Counted from the first letter of the stretch, positions 8,413 through 17,724 are shown. The stretch: 39,676 bases of DNA from CALARM01 sp964431735 (GCA_964431735.1 CAYSLJ010000055.1:1-39676); one strand, 5' to 3'. A program made the numbers and translations. Notes: generated from the letters alone by a model not told the origin.

Positions 8413-9666
8413 CAAAGGAATGTGGAGCGTAAAAATACTTCCTTTCCCTTCTTCACTTTCCACTGTAACAGTTCCACCATGAGCTTCGATAATACTTCTG
8501 GCAATATAAAGGCCTGTGCCCATACCTTCAAAAGCTCTGGTACTGCTGGCGTCTACCTGATAAAATTTATCAAATATTTTAGATAAATGTTCCTCTTTTA
8601 TACCTATACCTCTGTCTTTTATAAGAATATCTACATAATTTCTCATGTCAACAGGTATTTTCTCAACCTTAACAATAATGTCTCCTCCTTCGGGAGAAAA
8701 TTTGGCTCCATTATCAATTATATGATAGATTGCATGAGAAAGCTTCGTTCTGTCAGCTTCAAAAACTATAGAATCATCCATAGAAAATATAAATTTATGA
8801 AGAGGATATTTTTTCTGTAAAAGTTCTACAGTAGATGAAATAAGGTCAGGTAATTCACATGTTTCTTTAAAGAGACGCATAGTCTCTTCTGTTTCGATAC
8901 TTGCAATAGTAAGTAAATCATTTATAAGCCTGCTGAGATGCTCAACACGCCCTTCCATAGTATCTATCATTTCCAGTTTCTCTTCTTCCTGTAACTGTGA
9001 AGAATAATTTTTAAGGGCATATAAATAACCTTTTATAGGTACGATAGGTGTTCTCAATTCATGAGACAGAAGAGAAATCAACTCATTTTTGGCTTTTTCA
9101 AGATTCTGGATCTTCAGTAAATGGTCTGAAACCTGTTTATATAATCTGGCATTTTCTATAGCAGTAGCAGCCTGGTTTGCAAGTGTGGCAAGGAGATTTA
9201 ATTCATCTGTATCAAAAGCGCCGGACATAAGCCTGTTATCAGTGTAGATAATACCTATAATTTCATCTTTTAATTTCATTGGAACACAGAGTACAGATCT
9301 TATGTCATGTAATATAATACTTTTACTTCTTACAGATGGATCCTGAAGAGCATTGGTACTCAGTACAGGTTCTCCCGTATTGAAAACCCTGTTGGCAACA
9401 GTCATACTTATAGACATTTCCAGTTCGCTTATAGTCTTTTTATCCATATTTCTTGCAACCATAATTTCGAGTTTTCCAGAAGATTTGTTGTAAAGCATTA
9501 CAAAGCCTCTTTCACCTTCAAAAACCTCTATTATCTTGTCTATAACAATATTCAGAACTTCTTCTATATCCAGAGATGAATTAAACAAACGGACAGTTTC
9601 ATATAATAATGAGAGATGCTCCATTACTTCACTGGAGATTTTTATAGATTGTCGTCTCTTTCCCAT
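8398..9666 (-). CDS. Cytosolic GAF-domain sensor histidine kinase
   Basis: A 422-residue kinase with no membrane segment. Residues about 20-175 are a GAF domain; a short coiled coil leads to the HisKA domain with SHELRTP and phospho-acceptor His202. The HATPase domain shows the N box (NGAKFSPEGG) and the G boxes (DRGIGIKEEHL, then GMGTGLYIARSIIEAHGG). The signal is therefore intracellular, probably a small ligand or redox cue bound by GAF. No response regulator is adjacent, so the partner is unknown. An AAGGAG ribosome site lies nine bases before the start. The C-terminal NSEQ tail comes from a heptamer array, identical to the tail of RimI in this window. Confidence 0.93.
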   Translation of the reverse strand: MGKRRQSIKISSEVMEHLSLLYETVRLFNSSLDIEEVLNIVIDKIIEVFEGERGFVMLYNKSSGKLEIMVARNMDKKTISELEMSISMTVANRVFNTGEPVLSTNALQDPSVRSKSIILHDIRSVLCVPMKLKDEIIGIIYTDNRLMSGAFDTDELNLLATLANQAATAIENARLYKQVSDHLLKIQNLEKAKNELISLLSHELRTPIVPIKGYLYALKNYSSQLQEEEKLEMIDTMEGRVEHLSRLINDLLTIASIETEETMRLFKETCELPDLISSTVELLQKKYPLHKFIFSMDDSIVFEADRTKLSHAIYHIIDNGAKFSPEGGDIIVKVEKIPVDMRNYVDILIKDRGIGIKEEHLSKIFDKFYQVDASSTRAFEGMGTGLYIARSIIEAHGGTVTVESEEGKGSIFTLHIPLNSEQ

Positions 9667-10122
9667 AAATAAAACTCCTTAATAACGTAATGCGTGACGC
9701 GTGACGCGTGACGGGTAAAAAATCTTCGTAACTCTTCAGCTATTAGCATTTACCGAGGTGAGCATAAATAATACATACATGCTCTCGTTACGCGTAACAG
9801 GAGGAAAACTTTTATTACATGCTTACGCTCAGGTCATTAGCTAAAAATTATAATTTCTCACTCTAAATATTCAATTAAATTTCACAGTTTTTATATTCTA
9901 ATTGAAAAGAAACTGCAAGTCAATTCTAATTTAACAATGAACTATCAATAATCAGCTATCATCTTTTAAAAGAAAATTATAATATTGAAGGTTTATAAGA
10001 CCGTAGAAGGATTCAGAGATATTTCAGAGAATATGAGTAAAATAATTTCATTATTATTCAGATTTCTGGCATCAGGTGATAACTGATACCTGAGAACTGA
10101 CAACTGAAAAGTAGGTGTTATT
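9667..10122. other. Intergenic region with heptamer tracts and a promoter
   Basis: A 456-bp stretch between divergent genes. It holds GTGACGC-type heptamers at 9686-9714, a short GTTACGC/GTAACAG pair near 9788-9803, a CTGATAC-type tract at 10072-10110 and a candidate promoter at 9902-9930. No gene is apparent. Confidence 0.6.
9902..9930 (+). promoter_or_regulatory. Candidate sigma-70 promoter for the YjbQ gene
   Basis: TTGAAA (9902-9907), 17-bp spacer, TCTAAT (9925-9930). It is the best match in the gap, but it lies about 190 bp upstream of the gene. Confidence 0.4.
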
Positions 10123-10542
10123 GTGGCAGTAGAAACAAGAGAAATAACTTTTATTACGAAGGGCAATTGTGATGTAGTAGATGTGACTTCTCAAATATCC
10201 GAAGAAATAAAACAGTCAGGCATCAATGACGGAATAGTGACCATATTTGTTCCCGGTTCTACAGGAGGTCTATCGACTATAGAATATGAAAGTGGTCTAG
10301 TAAGTGATATTAAAGAAGCTATGGAACGAATTGCTCCCCAGGGAATAGAATATAAACATAATTTAAAATGGAAAGACGGGAATGGCCATTCCCATATAAG
10401 AGCTTCTATAGTAGGACCATCAATTACAATACCCTTTACGAAAAAAAAGATGCTTCTCGGTACATGGCAGCAGGTAATTTTCCTGGACTTTGACAATTGT
10501 TCCAGAAATAGAAGACTTATACTTCAAATTCTAGGGGAGTAA
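10123..10542 (+). CDS. YjbQ/UPF0047 family protein
   Basis: 139 residues, the usual size of this small family. Conserved marks are GLSTIEYE, the His-containing NGHSHIRAS, and GTWQQVIFLDFDN near the C-terminus. Members form compact trimers, and some have weak thiamine-phosphate synthase activity in vitro; the physiological role is unsettled. The start is GTG 10123 with a weak site (TAGGTG). The SAM hydrolase gene begins eight bases after its stop, so the two are probably co-transcribed. Confidence 0.88.
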   Translation: MAVETREITFITKGNCDVVDVTSQISEEIKQSGINDGIVTIFVPGSTGGLSTIEYESGLVSDIKEAMERIAPQGIEYKHNLKWKDGNGHSHIRASIVGPSITIPFTKKKMLLGTWQQVIFLDFDNCSRNRRLILQILGE

Positions 10543-10550
10543 TCGTATAA

Positions 10551-11342
10551 TTGAAAGAAAATTACGTAATAGCCATGTTGACAGACTTCGGGATTAAAGA
10601 CGGTTTTGTCGGCACAATGAAAGGAGTAATACTTGGTATAAATCCTTCTGCAAAAATTGTAGATATAAGCCATGATATTTCTCCGCAGAATATAATGGAA
10701 GCTTCATATGTATTAAAGAGTTCTTCCCCTTACTTCCCGGCTGGCACAATATTTCTGGTAGTAATAGATCCCGGTGTGGGAAGTAACAGAAAAGCCATAA
10801 TAGTAAAAACTTCGCATTTTACATATATAGGGCCGGACAATGGAGTACTGTCAGGCATATACAATCAGGCAGAAGATGATATAATAGAAATAACCAATAA
10901 AGCTTATTTACTCCCTGATATTAGCAATACATTTCATGGAAGAGATATTTTCGCTCCTGTAGCGGCCTATTTAAGCACAGGCATATCCCCATATCTTACA
11001 GGAATGAAAATAGATAATATAACATGTATAAATAATATAAATCCATTGATAGATAATAAAAATACAGTTATCGGAACCATCATATATACAGACAGATTTG
11101 GCAATTTAATAACAAATTTAAGCGAAAATTTTTTTCATAAAAATAGAATAGATTGCAAAAATATAAATATTAAAGGTAATATAATAAATGGTCTGAGTAA
11201 TTCTTATTCTGAAAAACGTCCAGGTGAACTCCTTGCTATAAAAGGAAGTTCAGGATATATTGAGATAGCGGTGAATCAGGGAAATGCAGGTAAATTACTT
11301 CAGGCAGGTACAAATGATACAGTTATAGTGAACAGTGAATAG
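10551..11342 (+). CDS. SAM hydrolase / SAM hydroxide adenosyltransferase (DUF62)
   Basis: 263 residues, full length for the family that cleaves S-adenosylmethionine with water to adenosine and methionine. Visible marks: LTDFGIKDGFVGTMKG at the N-terminus, VVIDPGVGS, GPDNGVLS, the NTFHGRDIFAPVAA segment, and YTDRFGNLITNLS. These Asp/Arg/His positions match the hydroxide-type rather than the halogenase-type enzymes. It starts at TTG 10551, with GGGGAG inside the end of the preceding gene. The last residues (VNSE) and the TAG stop are encoded by GTGAACA/GTGAATA heptamers. The adenosine product could feed the same purine salvage as MtnP (inference). Confidence 0.9.
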   Translation: MKENYVIAMLTDFGIKDGFVGTMKGVILGINPSAKIVDISHDISPQNIMEASYVLKSSSPYFPAGTIFLVVIDPGVGSNRKAIIVKTSHFTYIGPDNGVLSGIYNQAEDDIIEITNKAYLLPDISNTFHGRDIFAPVAAYLSTGISPYLTGMKIDNITCINNINPLIDNKNTVIGTIIYTDRFGNLITNLSENFFHKNRIDCKNINIKGNIINGLSNSYSEKRPGELLAIKGSSGYIEIAVNQGNAGKLLQAGTNDTVIVNSE

Positions 11343-11368
11343 CAATAAATCTTTTCACTTCTCACTGT
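11328..11368. repeat. Short inverted heptamer array
   Basis: GTGAACA-GTGAATA faces CTTTTCACTTCTCACTG across a short spacer, enclosing the stop codon of the SAM hydrolase gene. Confidence 0.65.
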
Positions 11369-11386
11369 TAAAGAGGTGAAATACAA

Positions 11387-12865
11387 ATGGATCAAACAAG
11401 AACTCCATATTTTGATGCCCTTCTGGACTATGTAGAGAAAGGTACACTGTCTTTTCATTGTCCAGGTCATAAAGCAGGAAGAGGCATGCATGAAAAATTT
11501 AAAAAGCATGTAGGTCTTCAGGGCCTTGCATTTGACCTTACAGAAGTCCTGGGACTGGATGATCTGCATCATCCTACAGGCGTATTAAAAGAAGCACAGG
11601 AACTGGCAGCAGAAGCATATGGAGCAGAAAAAACTTTTTTCCTCATAAATGGCTCTACATCAGGTAATCAAGCAATGATATTCGGTATAGCCAATCCAGG
11701 TGAACAGATAATCATCCCCAGAAACGCCCATAAATCTACAATAAGTGCCTTTATAATAAGCGGTGCCATACCGGTATTTATGGAACCGGTTTATGACAAA
11801 TTTTATTTTCTGGATCACAATGTAACAGTAGATACAGTAAAAGATGCACTGAAAAAATATTCTCAGGCGAAAGCAGTACTTATAGTCAGTCCAACATATT
11901 ACGGAGCGACTGCTGATCTTGAAAATATAATAAAACTGGTTCATGACAGCGGTAAAATTGCCCTTGTAGACGAAGCCTGGGGACCTCATCTAAAATTTCA
12001 CCCCGCTCTGCCGAAAACAGCACTTGAATGCGGAGCTGATATTGTAGTCAACAGCACCCATAAACTCATAGGCGGCATGTCACAGGGGGCTATGTTACAT
12101 CTCCAGGGTAACAGAATAAATTATGCCAGAGTTGCCAGTGCTGTTCGTTTTTTTACAAGCACAAGTCCGTCCTGCCTTATAGTCGCATCTCTGGACATGG
12201 CACGAATGCAGATGGCTACAGAAGGAGAAAAATTACTTTCTGAAACTATTCAGCATGCTGAATATGCAAGAGAAAGAATTAAAAACATAGAACCACTGTT
12301 TACTTTCGGGAAAGAACTCATAGGCACACCCGGAGTTTTTGGCTTTGATCCAACAAAACTTACTGTAGACTGCAGTGACACAGGCTACAGCGGTTATGAG
12401 CTCAACCGCATACTGAGATATGAATATGGTGTGCAGATAGAACTACAGCAATTATTCCACGTACTGGCTCTTATAACTATAGGAAACAGCCGGGAAGATA
12501 TAGTAAAACTGGTTGATTCTATTGAAGATATAGTAAGGAAAAAAATACAAAACACAGGTGAAACACTCTTAAACAGAGTGGAAAAAAGACTGGGGAGGAA
12601 TTTTGAAATGCCTGACTGGCCTCCGAGACATATGTCACCAAGAGAGGCTTTTATATCAGACAGTGAAATGGTTCCAACAGAGAAAGCAACGGGGAGGGTA
12701 AGTGCAGATATGATAACACCGTATCCTCCCGGTATACCGGCAATATGTCCCGGTGAGGTAATAACAGATCAAATAATAGATTATCTACGGATTGAATATT
12801 CCTGGGGAGCCCATATCCAGGGTCTTACAGATCCGGAATTAAAGATGATGAGAGTTGTAAAATAG
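11387..12865 (+). CDS. speA: Fold-type I PLP decarboxylase of the Orn/Lys/Arg class
   Basis: 492 residues, the short form found in Firmicutes. The N-terminus shows TPYFDAL and FHCPGHKAGRG; the PLP lysine is in STHKLIGGMSQGA at about residue 226, with DEAWG upstream for cofactor binding. The C-terminal domain ends with ITPYPPGIPAICPGE, typical of the family. Substrate (arginine, lysine or ornithine) cannot be decided by eye; arginine decarboxylase of the SpeA2/YaaO type is the most likely. It heads the block that continues with tmk, holB and ricT, the same order as in Bacillus. The ribosome site AGAGGTG precedes ATG 11387. The stop is followed directly by GTGAAAA heptamers. Confidence 0.9.
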   Translation: MDQTRTPYFDALLDYVEKGTLSFHCPGHKAGRGMHEKFKKHVGLQGLAFDLTEVLGLDDLHHPTGVLKEAQELAAEAYGAEKTFFLINGSTSGNQAMIFGIANPGEQIIIPRNAHKSTISAFIISGAIPVFMEPVYDKFYFLDHNVTVDTVKDALKKYSQAKAVLIVSPTYYGATADLENIIKLVHDSGKIALVDEAWGPHLKFHPALPKTALECGADIVVNSTHKLIGGMSQGAMLHLQGNRINYARVASAVRFFTSTSPSCLIVASLDMARMQMATEGEKLLSETIQHAEYARERIKNIEPLFTFGKELIGTPGVFGFDPTKLTVDCSDTGYSGYELNRILRYEYGVQIELQQLFHVLALITIGNSREDIVKLVDSIEDIVRKKIQNTGETLLNRVEKRLGRNFEMPDWPPRHMSPREAFISDSEMVPTEKATGRVSADMITPYPPGIPAICPGEVITDQIIDYLRIEYSWGAHIQGLTDPELKMMRVVK

Positions 12866-12945
12866 AGTGAAAAGTGAAAAGTGAAAAGTGAAGGATGACC
12901 GGTAATCCGTCAGGTCTCACATTTTGCATGTCACATGTCACAAGT
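12866..12945. repeat. Heptamer array between the decarboxylase and tmk
   Basis: Four GTGAAAA-like units at 12867-12897 are followed by inverted TCTCACA/TGTCACA-like units at 12914-12943. It ends just before the AGAAAGG ribosome site of tmk. Confidence 0.7.
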
Positions 12946-12962
12946 TAGAAAGGTTGAATAAT

Positions 12963-13598
12963 TTGGCAGGTATATTTATTTCATTTGAAGGACTGGAAGG
13001 TGCTGGGAAATCAACACAGCACAAAAAATTATGTAATTATCTGGAAGAAAAAAAAGTTAAATTCGTGTCAAGTACTGAACCGGGAGGAACTGATACGGGA
13101 AATTCCATAAGAAACATACTCCTTGATAAAAAATTTAACAACATGAAACCGGTAACGGAATTATTATTATTCTCCGCCGCCCGGTATCAGCATGTCTGTG
13201 AAGTCATAAAACCTTCTCTGGAAAAAGGATATATAGTTATAACAGACAGATATGTTGCTTCTACAATTGCCTATCAGTCTTACGGAAGAGGTCTCGACGT
13301 GAGATTAATCAAATATATGAACAGGATAGCTACAGATGGACTGTATCCGGATATTACCTTTATGCTTGATATAACTCCCGAACAGAGTATGGAGAGATTA
13401 TTAAGCAGAGTAGCCATTACCAGTAAAAAACTGGACAGAATAGAAGAAGAAAAAATTGACTTCTTTAAAAAAGTAAGAAAAGGCTATCTAAAACTTGCAA
13501 AAGCCGAACCGGAAAAATTTAAAATACTGGATGCCTGTGAAGATGTAGAGGAAATTCACAGAAAGATTATATTTCATTTGAAAAATTTTATCTCGTAA
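12963..13598 (+). CDS. tmk: Thymidylate kinase
   Basis: 211 residues from TTG 12963, chosen because AGAAAGG lies nine bases upstream and the protein then begins with AGIFISFEG as usual; an upstream ATG at 12924 lies in repeat sequence and is rejected. P-loop FEGLEGAGKST, the DRYVAST motif, and the lid region with LDRIEEE are all visible. It phosphorylates dTMP to dTDP for DNA synthesis. The neighbours holB and ricT keep the Firmicutes order. The stop TAA is contributed by a GTAACGG heptamer tract. Confidence 0.93.
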   Translation: MAGIFISFEGLEGAGKSTQHKKLCNYLEEKKVKFVSSTEPGGTDTGNSIRNILLDKKFNNMKPVTELLLFSAARYQHVCEVIKPSLEKGYIVITDRYVASTIAYQSYGRGLDVRLIKYMNRIATDGLYPDITFMLDITPEQSMERLLSRVAITSKKLDRIEEEKIDFFKKVRKGYLKLAKAEPEKFKILDACEDVEEIHRKIIFHLKNFIS

Positions 13599-13745
13599 CG
13601 GGTAACGCGTAACGCGTGACGGGTTCGTATCCATTCGCATCACGCATTACGCTTTACGCATTACGAGGTCATTATGCATCGGTTTCAACTAAAGAGAAAG
13701 GTACATATATACTCGCGTCACGCGTCACGCGTCACGAGTCACGTC
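13594..13745. repeat. Triple heptamer array between tmk and holB
   Basis: GTAACGC/GTGACGG units (13594-13623) face CATTACG/CATCACG units (13637-13667) as an imperfect hairpin. A third block of CGTCACG units (13716-13744) runs up to holB. The array contains the tmk stop and leaves no room for a ribosome site before holB. Confidence 0.8.
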
Positions 13746-13749
13746 TCTT

Positions 13750-14790
13750 ATGGCATTTAAAGACATTAAAGGTCACAGTAGAGCTATTTTATTACTGCAG
13801 AAAGCTATAATATCCGGCAGAATATCTTATTCTTACCTTTTTGTAGGTACTGAAAGTGTTGGTAAAAAAAGTACTGCCTTAAATTTTGCAAAAGTTCTGA
13901 ACTGTAAGGCACCTTTATACAGAGATATGACAGTAGATTGCTGCGAATCCTGTAATGATTGTAAAAAAATAAATTCTAACAATCATCCCAATCTATTATT
14001 AATCAGGCCTGAAGGAAGTTCTATAAAAATAGAACAGATAAAAGAAATACAGGAAAAAATACAATTCAAACCTTTAAACGGTAAATGGCAAGTGATAATA
14101 ATAGAGCAGTCTGAAACTATGACCAGAGAAGCAGCTAACAGTATCTTGAAACTTCTGGAAGAACCTCCCAGTTATATTGTGATTATACTTATAACTACAA
14201 ATTTACATCTTCTTCTTCCAACTATAGTATCCAGATGCCAGGTTTTTCGCTTCAATCTCCTCTCCCCTGCTTTAATTCAGGAATTACTGATAAAAATTCT
14301 AAATATATCCGGAGAAAGTGCTTCATTATACGGAAGTATTGCCAATGGAAGAGTTGACAGGGCAATCGACATGTCAGAAAAAAAAGAACTGGAAGAATTT
14401 CGAAGAAATATAATAGAAATAGTGAGCGGGAAAAAAGGAGATTATATATGGAAAGTTTCTACGGAAAAAGACAAAATAAATATAGATAAAGTCAGTATAT
14501 ACAGAGATACGGAAAAAAAATCCTTTCACTTTTCTTCAGATAATCTGTCTCTTTTCTTTGAATTTATCCTGCTCTGGTATCGAGATTTACTGATATTAAA
14601 AGAACTGGGAGATAAAAAAAGGTTGATAAATATTGATCACCTTGGAATACTCCAGCAGGAAGCAAAAAATATGTCTGCTGAAGAACTGATATCAGTCATA
14701 TCTATTATAAATCAGACTAAAGAGAATATAAAGAAAAATGTAAATATTCGCCTTATGATAGAGAATTTTATTAATAATTCAGGTGGTTAA
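13750..14790 (+). CDS. holB: DNA polymerase III delta' subunit
   Basis: 346 residues of the AAA+ clamp-loader family. The N-terminus FKDIKGHSRA is typical. P-loop GTESVGKKST is near residues 33-42. A Zn module with C at the start of CKAPLYRDM and the CCESCNDC cluster is near residues 52-74. ANSILKLLEEPPS and the sensor segment VSRCQVF (SRC motif) follow. It helps load the sliding clamp during replication. The start at ATG 13750 lies four bases after a heptamer array with no Shine-Dalgarno sequence. The gene is coupled to ricT, whose ribosome site is inside its last codons. Confidence 0.92.
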   Translation: MAFKDIKGHSRAILLLQKAIISGRISYSYLFVGTESVGKKSTALNFAKVLNCKAPLYRDMTVDCCESCNDCKKINSNNHPNLLLIRPEGSSIKIEQIKEIQEKIQFKPLNGKWQVIIIEQSETMTREAANSILKLLEEPPSYIVIILITTNLHLLLPTIVSRCQVFRFNLLSPALIQELLIKILNISGESASLYGSIANGRVDRAIDMSEKKELEEFRRNIIEIVSGKKGDYIWKVSTEKDKINIDKVSIYRDTEKKSFHFSSDNLSLFFEFILLWYRDLLILKELGDKKRLINIDHLGILQQEAKNMSAEELISVISIINQTKENIKKNVNIRLMIENFINNSGG

Positions 14791-14792
14791 AT

Positions 14793-15698
14793 ATGTTATC
14801 AAAAGTAGTATGTGTAAAATTTAAAAAAATGAAAACAGTACAATTTTTCAACCCCGGAGATATAGAAGATATTGTGCCGGGAAATACAGTTATTGTTGAA
14901 ACCTATAGAGGGACAGAACATGGTACAGTAAAATCCGGCATTAAAATGGTGCCTTCAAAGGATCTTGTAGCTTATCCTCTGAGAAACATAATAAGGAAAG
15001 CAACAGAAGAAGATTTCCTGGTTATAGAAGAAAATCAAAAAAAAGAAGAAAAAGCTTACGGAATAGCAGAGAAAAAAATCTATCATCATAATCTTCCTAT
15101 GAAATTAATAGACGTAGAATATTTATTTGATAAAAAAAAGATTATTTTTTATTTTTCTGCAGACGGTAGAATCGATTTCAGAAAACTCGTAAAAGATCTG
15201 GCAGGTACCTTCAGAACAAGAATAGAACTTCATCAAATAGGAGTAAGAGATGACGCCAGAATGCTCGGAGGTCTTGGCCACTGTGGCAGAGAAGTATGCT
15301 GTTCCAACTTTCTTAACCAGTTCAGCCCTGTTTCTATAAAAATGGCGAAAGAACAGAGCTTATCCCTGAATCCCGTTATGATTTCAGGCCTCTGCGGAAG
15401 GCTTATGTGCTGCCTTAAATATGAATATGACGTTTACAGAAAAATAAAATCAGAACTACCTCCTGCAGGAAGCGAGATTACACTTCCTGAGGGAAAGGGT
15501 ATTATTATAGATATAAATGTGCCCAGAAGTATAGTGATAGTAGAACTTCCCAGTTCCGTAAGGGTAGATGTAGTCTTTGACAGGGTCAAGGAACTGGAAA
15601 AAGAAGGTAAAGTGTTGCGAGCAAAAGACACCTATTCAGATGAAAATATGGAAGATCTGGATGTAGAAGACGAAACAGAATTTGGTAATATTTATTAG
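14793..15698 (+). CDS. ricT: PSP1-domain protein RicT (YaaT)
   Basis: 301 residues. The PSP1 domain shows the two diagnostic Cys clusters: HCGREVCCSNFL and GLCGRLMCCLKYE. In Bacillus, RicT with RicA and RicF forms an Fe-S complex that affects RNA processing by RNase Y (established there). AGGTGG, inside the end of holB, lies six bases before ATG 14793, so translation is probably coupled. The acidic C-terminal tail is not part of the core domain. Its stop overlaps the stop of the convergent zinc-ribbon gene by three bases. Confidence 0.93.
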   Translation: MLSKVVCVKFKKMKTVQFFNPGDIEDIVPGNTVIVETYRGTEHGTVKSGIKMVPSKDLVAYPLRNIIRKATEEDFLVIEENQKKEEKAYGIAEKKIYHHNLPMKLIDVEYLFDKKKIIFYFSADGRIDFRKLVKDLAGTFRTRIELHQIGVRDDARMLGGLGHCGREVCCSNFLNQFSPVSIKMAKEQSLSLNPVMISGLCGRLMCCLKYEYDVYRKIKSELPPAGSEITLPEGKGIIIDINVPRSIVIVELPSSVRVDVVFDRVKELEKEGKVLRAKDTYSDENMEDLDVEDETEFGNIY

Positions 15699-16267
15699 AA
15701 ACCCAGCATATTTGTCATTGTTTCTCTGACAAGATTGAAGGCAAGACTTAAATAAGAATTGGCTATTTCTTCCATCTGTAAACCGGACTTTAAATGTTCT
15801 TTATCTTTATCTACAAAATAAAGCCTTAACTCGGCAAAGGTCTGATCATAATGTTCAAAAGCCATTCTGGCAGCCCTGACAGGTTTTTTCATAACCTCCT
15901 GAATCTGTGGAGAAACGACCATTTGATCTAAACTATCGAGATTTTCATTGATTTCTTCCTGAAAATCGTCTATTGTTTCAAGTAAATCTTCTTCAGGAGT
16001 TGTCCCATCCATAACTCCCTGAACAAGTTCTTTCAATTGAGCAAGAGAACCCAGTCTCAGAGGAAGTAATGTGCCGTCCTGAGGTAAAACAAGTTCTACT
16101 ACTTCTTCTTCCTCTTCTTCATAATCATCTTCGAGACCGAGTTCTTCATCAATCTGTGCTAAAAGATCTTTTAAATTGTCATCACTATCTGTAGGAAACG
16201 GGAAGCCACATTCTTCACAGCTGCTTACACCATCTTTATTATCGTAGTTACATTGAGGACAGGTCAT
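15695..16267 (-). CDS. Zinc-ribbon protein with C-terminal helical domain
   Basis: 190 residues. The N-terminus is a four-Cys zinc ribbon (MTCPQC, then CEECGFPF). An acidic linker with a Glu-rich run follows, then a helical domain. Part of the helical domain (RLYFVDKDKEHLKSGL) matches the N-terminal half of the cyclic-nucleotide-binding protein at 30918-31904 (ETYFTDKNKEHIEHGL), so the two share an uncharacterised domain. It lies 14 bases after the DUF151 gene on the same strand, probably one transcript. Function unknown; a scaffold or sensor role would be a guess. Confidence 0.8.
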   Translation of the reverse strand: MTCPQCNYDNKDGVSSCEECGFPFPTDSDDNLKDLLAQIDEELGLEDDYEEEEEEVVELVLPQDGTLLPLRLGSLAQLKELVQGVMDGTTPEEDLLETIDDFQEEINENLDSLDQMVVSPQIQEVMKKPVRAARMAFEHYDQTFAELRLYFVDKDKEHLKSGLQMEEIANSYLSLAFNLVRETMTNMLGF

Positions 16268-16281
16268 AATAAATCATTCCT

Positions 16282-16806
16282 CTAATCTTCTTTTTCCTGT
16301 TCCGGTTCTATTTCCTTTGGAAACTGGAGATCCTTTGTAAAATCACTTGGCTTCAGATTATCAAGAAATTCCTTGAATTTTTTACGTTCCTGCTCTTCTG
16401 CAACCTTATCTACTACTGTTTCCTCCAGAACTATCCTTTCGGAAACAAATATAGGAGATTTAACTCTGAGAGCTAAAGCTATACTATCACTTGGTCTTGC
16501 ATCTATCTCTACAACTTCATTATTTCCAAGTTCAATAATAATCTTGGCATAAAACGTATTATCTTTAATATCATGAATTATTATTTTTTGAACTTTCCCT
16601 TTCAGGGAATCTATTATAGACTTCATTAAATCATGAGAAAGAGGTCTTGGTACCTCTGTTCCTTCAAGTGCAAGAGCAATAGCAGTAGCCTCAAAAGGCC
16701 CGATAAGTATGGGAAGGTATCTTTTCCCCTCTACGTCTTTGAGCACAATAACAGGATCATGAGTTAACAAATCAATACCTAACTTATCAACCTGCATTCG
16801 CCTCAT
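16282..16806 (-). CDS. Bifunctional nuclease family protein (DUF151)
   Basis: 174 residues from ATG 16806, preceded by AAGAGAG about nine bases upstream. The longer frame to 16893 runs through a heptamer tract and is rejected. The family signatures are clear: DPVIVLKD, the segment YLPILIGPFEATAIA, RPLSHDLM, and ARPSDSIALALR with the conserved PSDSIA. A C-terminal UVR-like helical region is rich in charged residues. Homologues are reported with DNase/RNase activity in some species; the role in bacteria is not settled. Transcribed ahead of the zinc-ribbon gene. Confidence 0.93.
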   Translation of the reverse strand: MRRMQVDKLGIDLLTHDPVIVLKDVEGKRYLPILIGPFEATAIALALEGTEVPRPLSHDLMKSIIDSLKGKVQKIIIHDIKDNTFYAKIIIELGNNEVVEIDARPSDSIALALRVKSPIFVSERIVLEETVVDKVAEEQERKKFKEFLDNLKPSDFTKDLQFPKEIEPEQEKED

Positions 16807-17060
16807 AAGATCAACTCTCTTCTTTATTAAATTATCGTGACGCGTGACACATGATACGTGACGCGAAGAGTACATATAACATTCAAACTGCATTTGCTGC
16901 AGAATATATTCTATTAAAATAATTATATTATCAATACTCTTTTTAACTCTAACCTATTATAACAATCTAACAGTTATATTGCAAGCATAGATAGTGTTTT
17001 TTTACGACAGTTAGATTTACTTTTACTGGAAATCGCACTTAATTTGTAAATCTATTAATT
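16807..17060. other. Upstream region of the DUF151 gene, with heptamer tract
   Basis: GTGACGC-type heptamers at about 16836-16866 lie just upstream of the DUF151 ribosome site. The rest, to 17060, is AT-rich with no gene seen. Confidence 0.5.
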
Positions 17061-17218
17061 AGTGAAAAGTGAGTAATGAATAATGAAAAGTAAGTAAAAT
17101 CCAATTTTTTTCACTTTTCACTATTCACTTTTCACTCTGAATATTCTGTGATAAATTTCTTTTTCCATTGTATATAAAATCATGTATATAAAATCACCTG
17201 TCATTTTTAAACACAATC
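17061..17218. repeat. Dispersed repeat of about 130-158 bp, copy 1 (partner at 39489-39618)
   Basis: It starts with an inverted GTGAAAA heptamer array, continues with GAATATTCTGTGATAAATTT and ends in ATTTTTAAACACAATC. The partner at 39489 has the same order. This copy has one extra 14-bp unit (TGTATATAAAATCA twice). It directly abuts the structured repeat starting at 17221. Confidence 0.85.
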
Positions 17219-17220
17219 TA

Positions 17221-17497
17221 AGTACCGCAACAGGTAAATAGGTACCCAAAAAAATATGGCACTCACTCCTGTCCCTGGCCGGGCTCTGGAGGAAAAGATA
17301 TGCCGTATTAAAAGAGAGTTATAAATTATATAGATGCAAAATATTAAACGTCTAAAAAACCAGTTTGTCACGCAACAGGATCATATCTTTTCCGGAAGAG
17401 TCCGGCCAGGGACAGGTTTTAGAAATGGGTATGAACTTATCTGGAGCGGTAATTAGTGATTATAGTTTTTTGAATACTTTTTACCTGTTGCGACACT
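17221..17497. repeat. Structured dispersed element, copy 1
   Basis: Shared with 22870-23105 over about 237 bp. Inner arms of 35 bases (17268-17302 and 17382-17416) pair at 31 positions plus one G-U, around a 79-base loop. An outer 13-bp perfect inverted repeat (CGCAACAGGTAAA at 17226-17238, its complement at 17480-17492) frames the copy. No transposase or credible protein is encoded. It could be a MITE-like non-autonomous element or an RNA gene. Confidence 0.8.
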
Positions 17498-17586
17498 CAG
17501 GATATTACCTTTCTACTGGTATACAGCGTATTTCAACGGTTATCACATGAATTTACAAAAAAATTATAATATTAAGAAAAAAACTC

Positions 17587-17615
17587 TTGCTTTATCAATT
17601 TAAATATAGTATAAT
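17587..17615 (+). promoter_or_regulatory. Promoter of the tRNA cluster
   Basis: TTGCTT (17587-17592), 17-bp spacer, perfect TATAAT (17610-17615), 25 bp before the first tRNA. The same -35 sequence is used ahead of infC. Confidence 0.85.
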
Positions 17616-17639
17616 GTTCCACATTACGGGCTCCGTTGA

Positions 17640-17724
17640 GCGGAGGTGGCGGAATTGGTAGACGCACTAGGTTGAGGGCCTAGCGGACATTGCGTCCATA
17701 AGGGTTCAAGTCCCTTCCTCCGCA
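17640..17724 (+). tRNA. tRNA-Leu (GAG)
   Basis: Acceptor GCGGAGG/CCTCCGC. Anticodon stem CTAGG/CCTAG with loop TTGAGGG. Long variable arm as expected for Leu. CCA is not encoded. Confidence 0.95.

Noticed and set aside
13616..13810. 64-codon frame over the tmk-holB gap
   Set aside because: It is a translation of heptamer tracts (peptides like ASRITLYALR), which recur wherever tracts lack stops in one direction. Not a real gene.
17365..17550. 61-codon frame inside the structured element
   Set aside because: The matching frame is not preserved in copy 2, and the sequence is explained by the inverted arms.
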